Assembly (NCBI GenBank): GCA_947475735.1 | Contig: CANJLQ010000003.1 | Location: 62,001 to 126,000, forward strand | DNA: 64,000 bases | DNA from: Caulobacteraceae bacterium | Lineage (GTDB): Bacteria > Pseudomonadota > Alphaproteobacteria > Caulobacterales > Caulobacteraceae | Direction: 5' to 3' | Shown: piece after piece, positions 63,457 through 64,000 of the stretch | How positions within the stretch are numbered: the first letter of the stretch is position 1 | Layout: each line of letters opens with the position of its first letter | Notes under the pieces: generated by a model | Databases searched by the model: none | What the model was told of the DNA's origin: nothing | What the model saw: only the letters and a program-made list of their open reading frames with translations | Program-made: the position numbers and the translations under genes

Positions 63457-64000
63457 ATGATGCGATTTCCCCAAGCCGGCTGTGGACGCGCGATCGACCG
63501 TCGCGCAGTCCTGACCGCCGGTGCCGCACTCGCCTTCGGAACGTCGCCGACCGCCGCGGCCACGTCTGCGGACGGGCTGGAGCAAGCCAGCAAAGCGTTG
63601 AAGACCTTCGTCGATGACGGGGCCCTGCCCTTCGCATCCATGCGCATCGCCCGGAACGGCGAGACCCTGCTGGAGGCCTTTCACAACGGCGCGGGGTCGG
63701 TGTCGACCGACAGTCTGTTCCGCATCTATTCGATGACCAAGCCGGTCGTGGCGGCTGCGACCTTGCTGTTGTGCGAAGATGGGCTGCTGAGCCTCGACAC
63801 ACCCGTCGGCGAGGTGATCCCTGCCTTCCACACCCTTACCGTCGCGACCGACGCCAACGGAGCGACCGAACCAGCTCGGCCGATGACGGTCGCGCATCTG
63901 CTGACCCATGCCTCGGGTATCAGCAACAGCTGGAATGGGGATGCGGCCTCTGCGGCGTATCGAGAGGCCGGTCTGGACGCCGGAACCTGGATGTTCAATC
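63457..64000 (+). CDS. Beta-lactamase-family serine hydrolase, 5' part
   Basis: ATG at 63457 (or 63460). The frame is open to the end of the window, so at least 181 residues are present and the C-terminus is missing. The N-terminus may be a Tat-like signal (DRRAVLTAGAALAFG). The class C beta-lactamase/esterase-type domain shows RIARNGETLLEAF, the catalytic SxxK motif YSMTKPV, then LLTHASGISN. The family includes esterases, D-aminopeptidases and lipases. Without the Tyr-x-Asn and HxG motifs the activity cannot be narrowed. Its position beside an acyl-CoA synthetase gene hints at ester hydrolysis. Confidence 0.8.
   Translation, partial: MMRFPQAGCGRAIDRRAVLTAGAALAFGTSPTAAATSADGLEQASKALKTFVDDGALPFASMRIARNGETLLEAFHNGAGSVSTDSLFRIYSMTKPVVAAATLLLCEDGLLSLDTPVGEVIPAFHTLTVATDANGATEPARPMTVAHLLTHASGISNSWNGDAASAAYREAGLDAGTWMFN

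Overview
The window looks like the chromosome of a high-GC alphaproteobacterium of the Caulobacterales, most likely Brevundimonas or a close relative. The reasons are the flgF-flgG-flgA-flgH order behind a textbook sigma54 promoter, the divergent fliL-fliM-DUF6468-MotE-like block, a DUF3297 gene, TonB-receptor-led polysaccharide use, and frequent 4-base ATGA gene overlaps. Genus is inferred from gene content only.

Left third (about 0.2-25.5 kb): a dense heavy-metal resistance island. A plus-strand unit holds an RcnR/DmeR-type repressor, the exporter DmeF, a His-rich exported protein, a first CzcCBA pump, an acyltransferase, a HupE-type permease and a membrane anchor protein. A minus-strand NreB-like MFS exporter follows, and both units carry related G-tract operators. 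A short MerC gene has a Zur-like box. A long minus-strand operon (25.0 to 12.3 kb) starts at a MerR-type operator next to a CadR/PbrR-like regulator. It encodes two short CDF-like transporters, a CzcI-like protein, a second CzcCBA pump, a methyltransferase-like membrane protein, a 55-residue membrane peptide, a P1B-4 ATPase, DUF305, a membrane protein and a second acyltransferase.

Middle (25.5-37.8 kb): an accessory region. It contains a three-gene, translationally coupled operon resembling an ABC-three-component (ABC-3C) conflict system (Cap4/DUF4297-like nuclease, winged-helix middle component, Rad50/SMC-like ATPase). It also has a truncated plasmid-type ParB, an exported EEP hydrolase, a DUF3800 protein, a dispersed 110-bp repeat and an ORF with an in-frame TGA. 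At its right edge is a tRNA-Leu(UAA) gene split by a 212-nt group I intron, then a trypsin-like protease gene and a tyrosine integrase. The last two are flanked by 37-bp tRNA-derived direct repeats, so they probably form a small integrative element.

Right part (37.8-49 kb): core chromosome with an M28 peptidase, DUF3297, flagellar genes in two divergent blocks, a tandem-repeat intergenic region, three tandem paralogous small exported proteins of unknown function, msrA and tRNA-Ser(GGA).

Far right (49.4-64 kb): an alginate-use locus read leftward from a TonB receptor (TonB receptor, PL6 lyase, PL17 oligoalginate lyase, hexuronate-type MFS transporter, DEH-reductase-like SDR, SGNH esterase). 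A divergent FadR-type GntR regulator flanks it, with a palindromic operator between. After it come a remnant of an acyl-CoA dehydrogenase, an acyl-CoA synthetase and the start of a beta-lactamase-family hydrolase that runs off the window. No rRNA or CRISPR array was seen.
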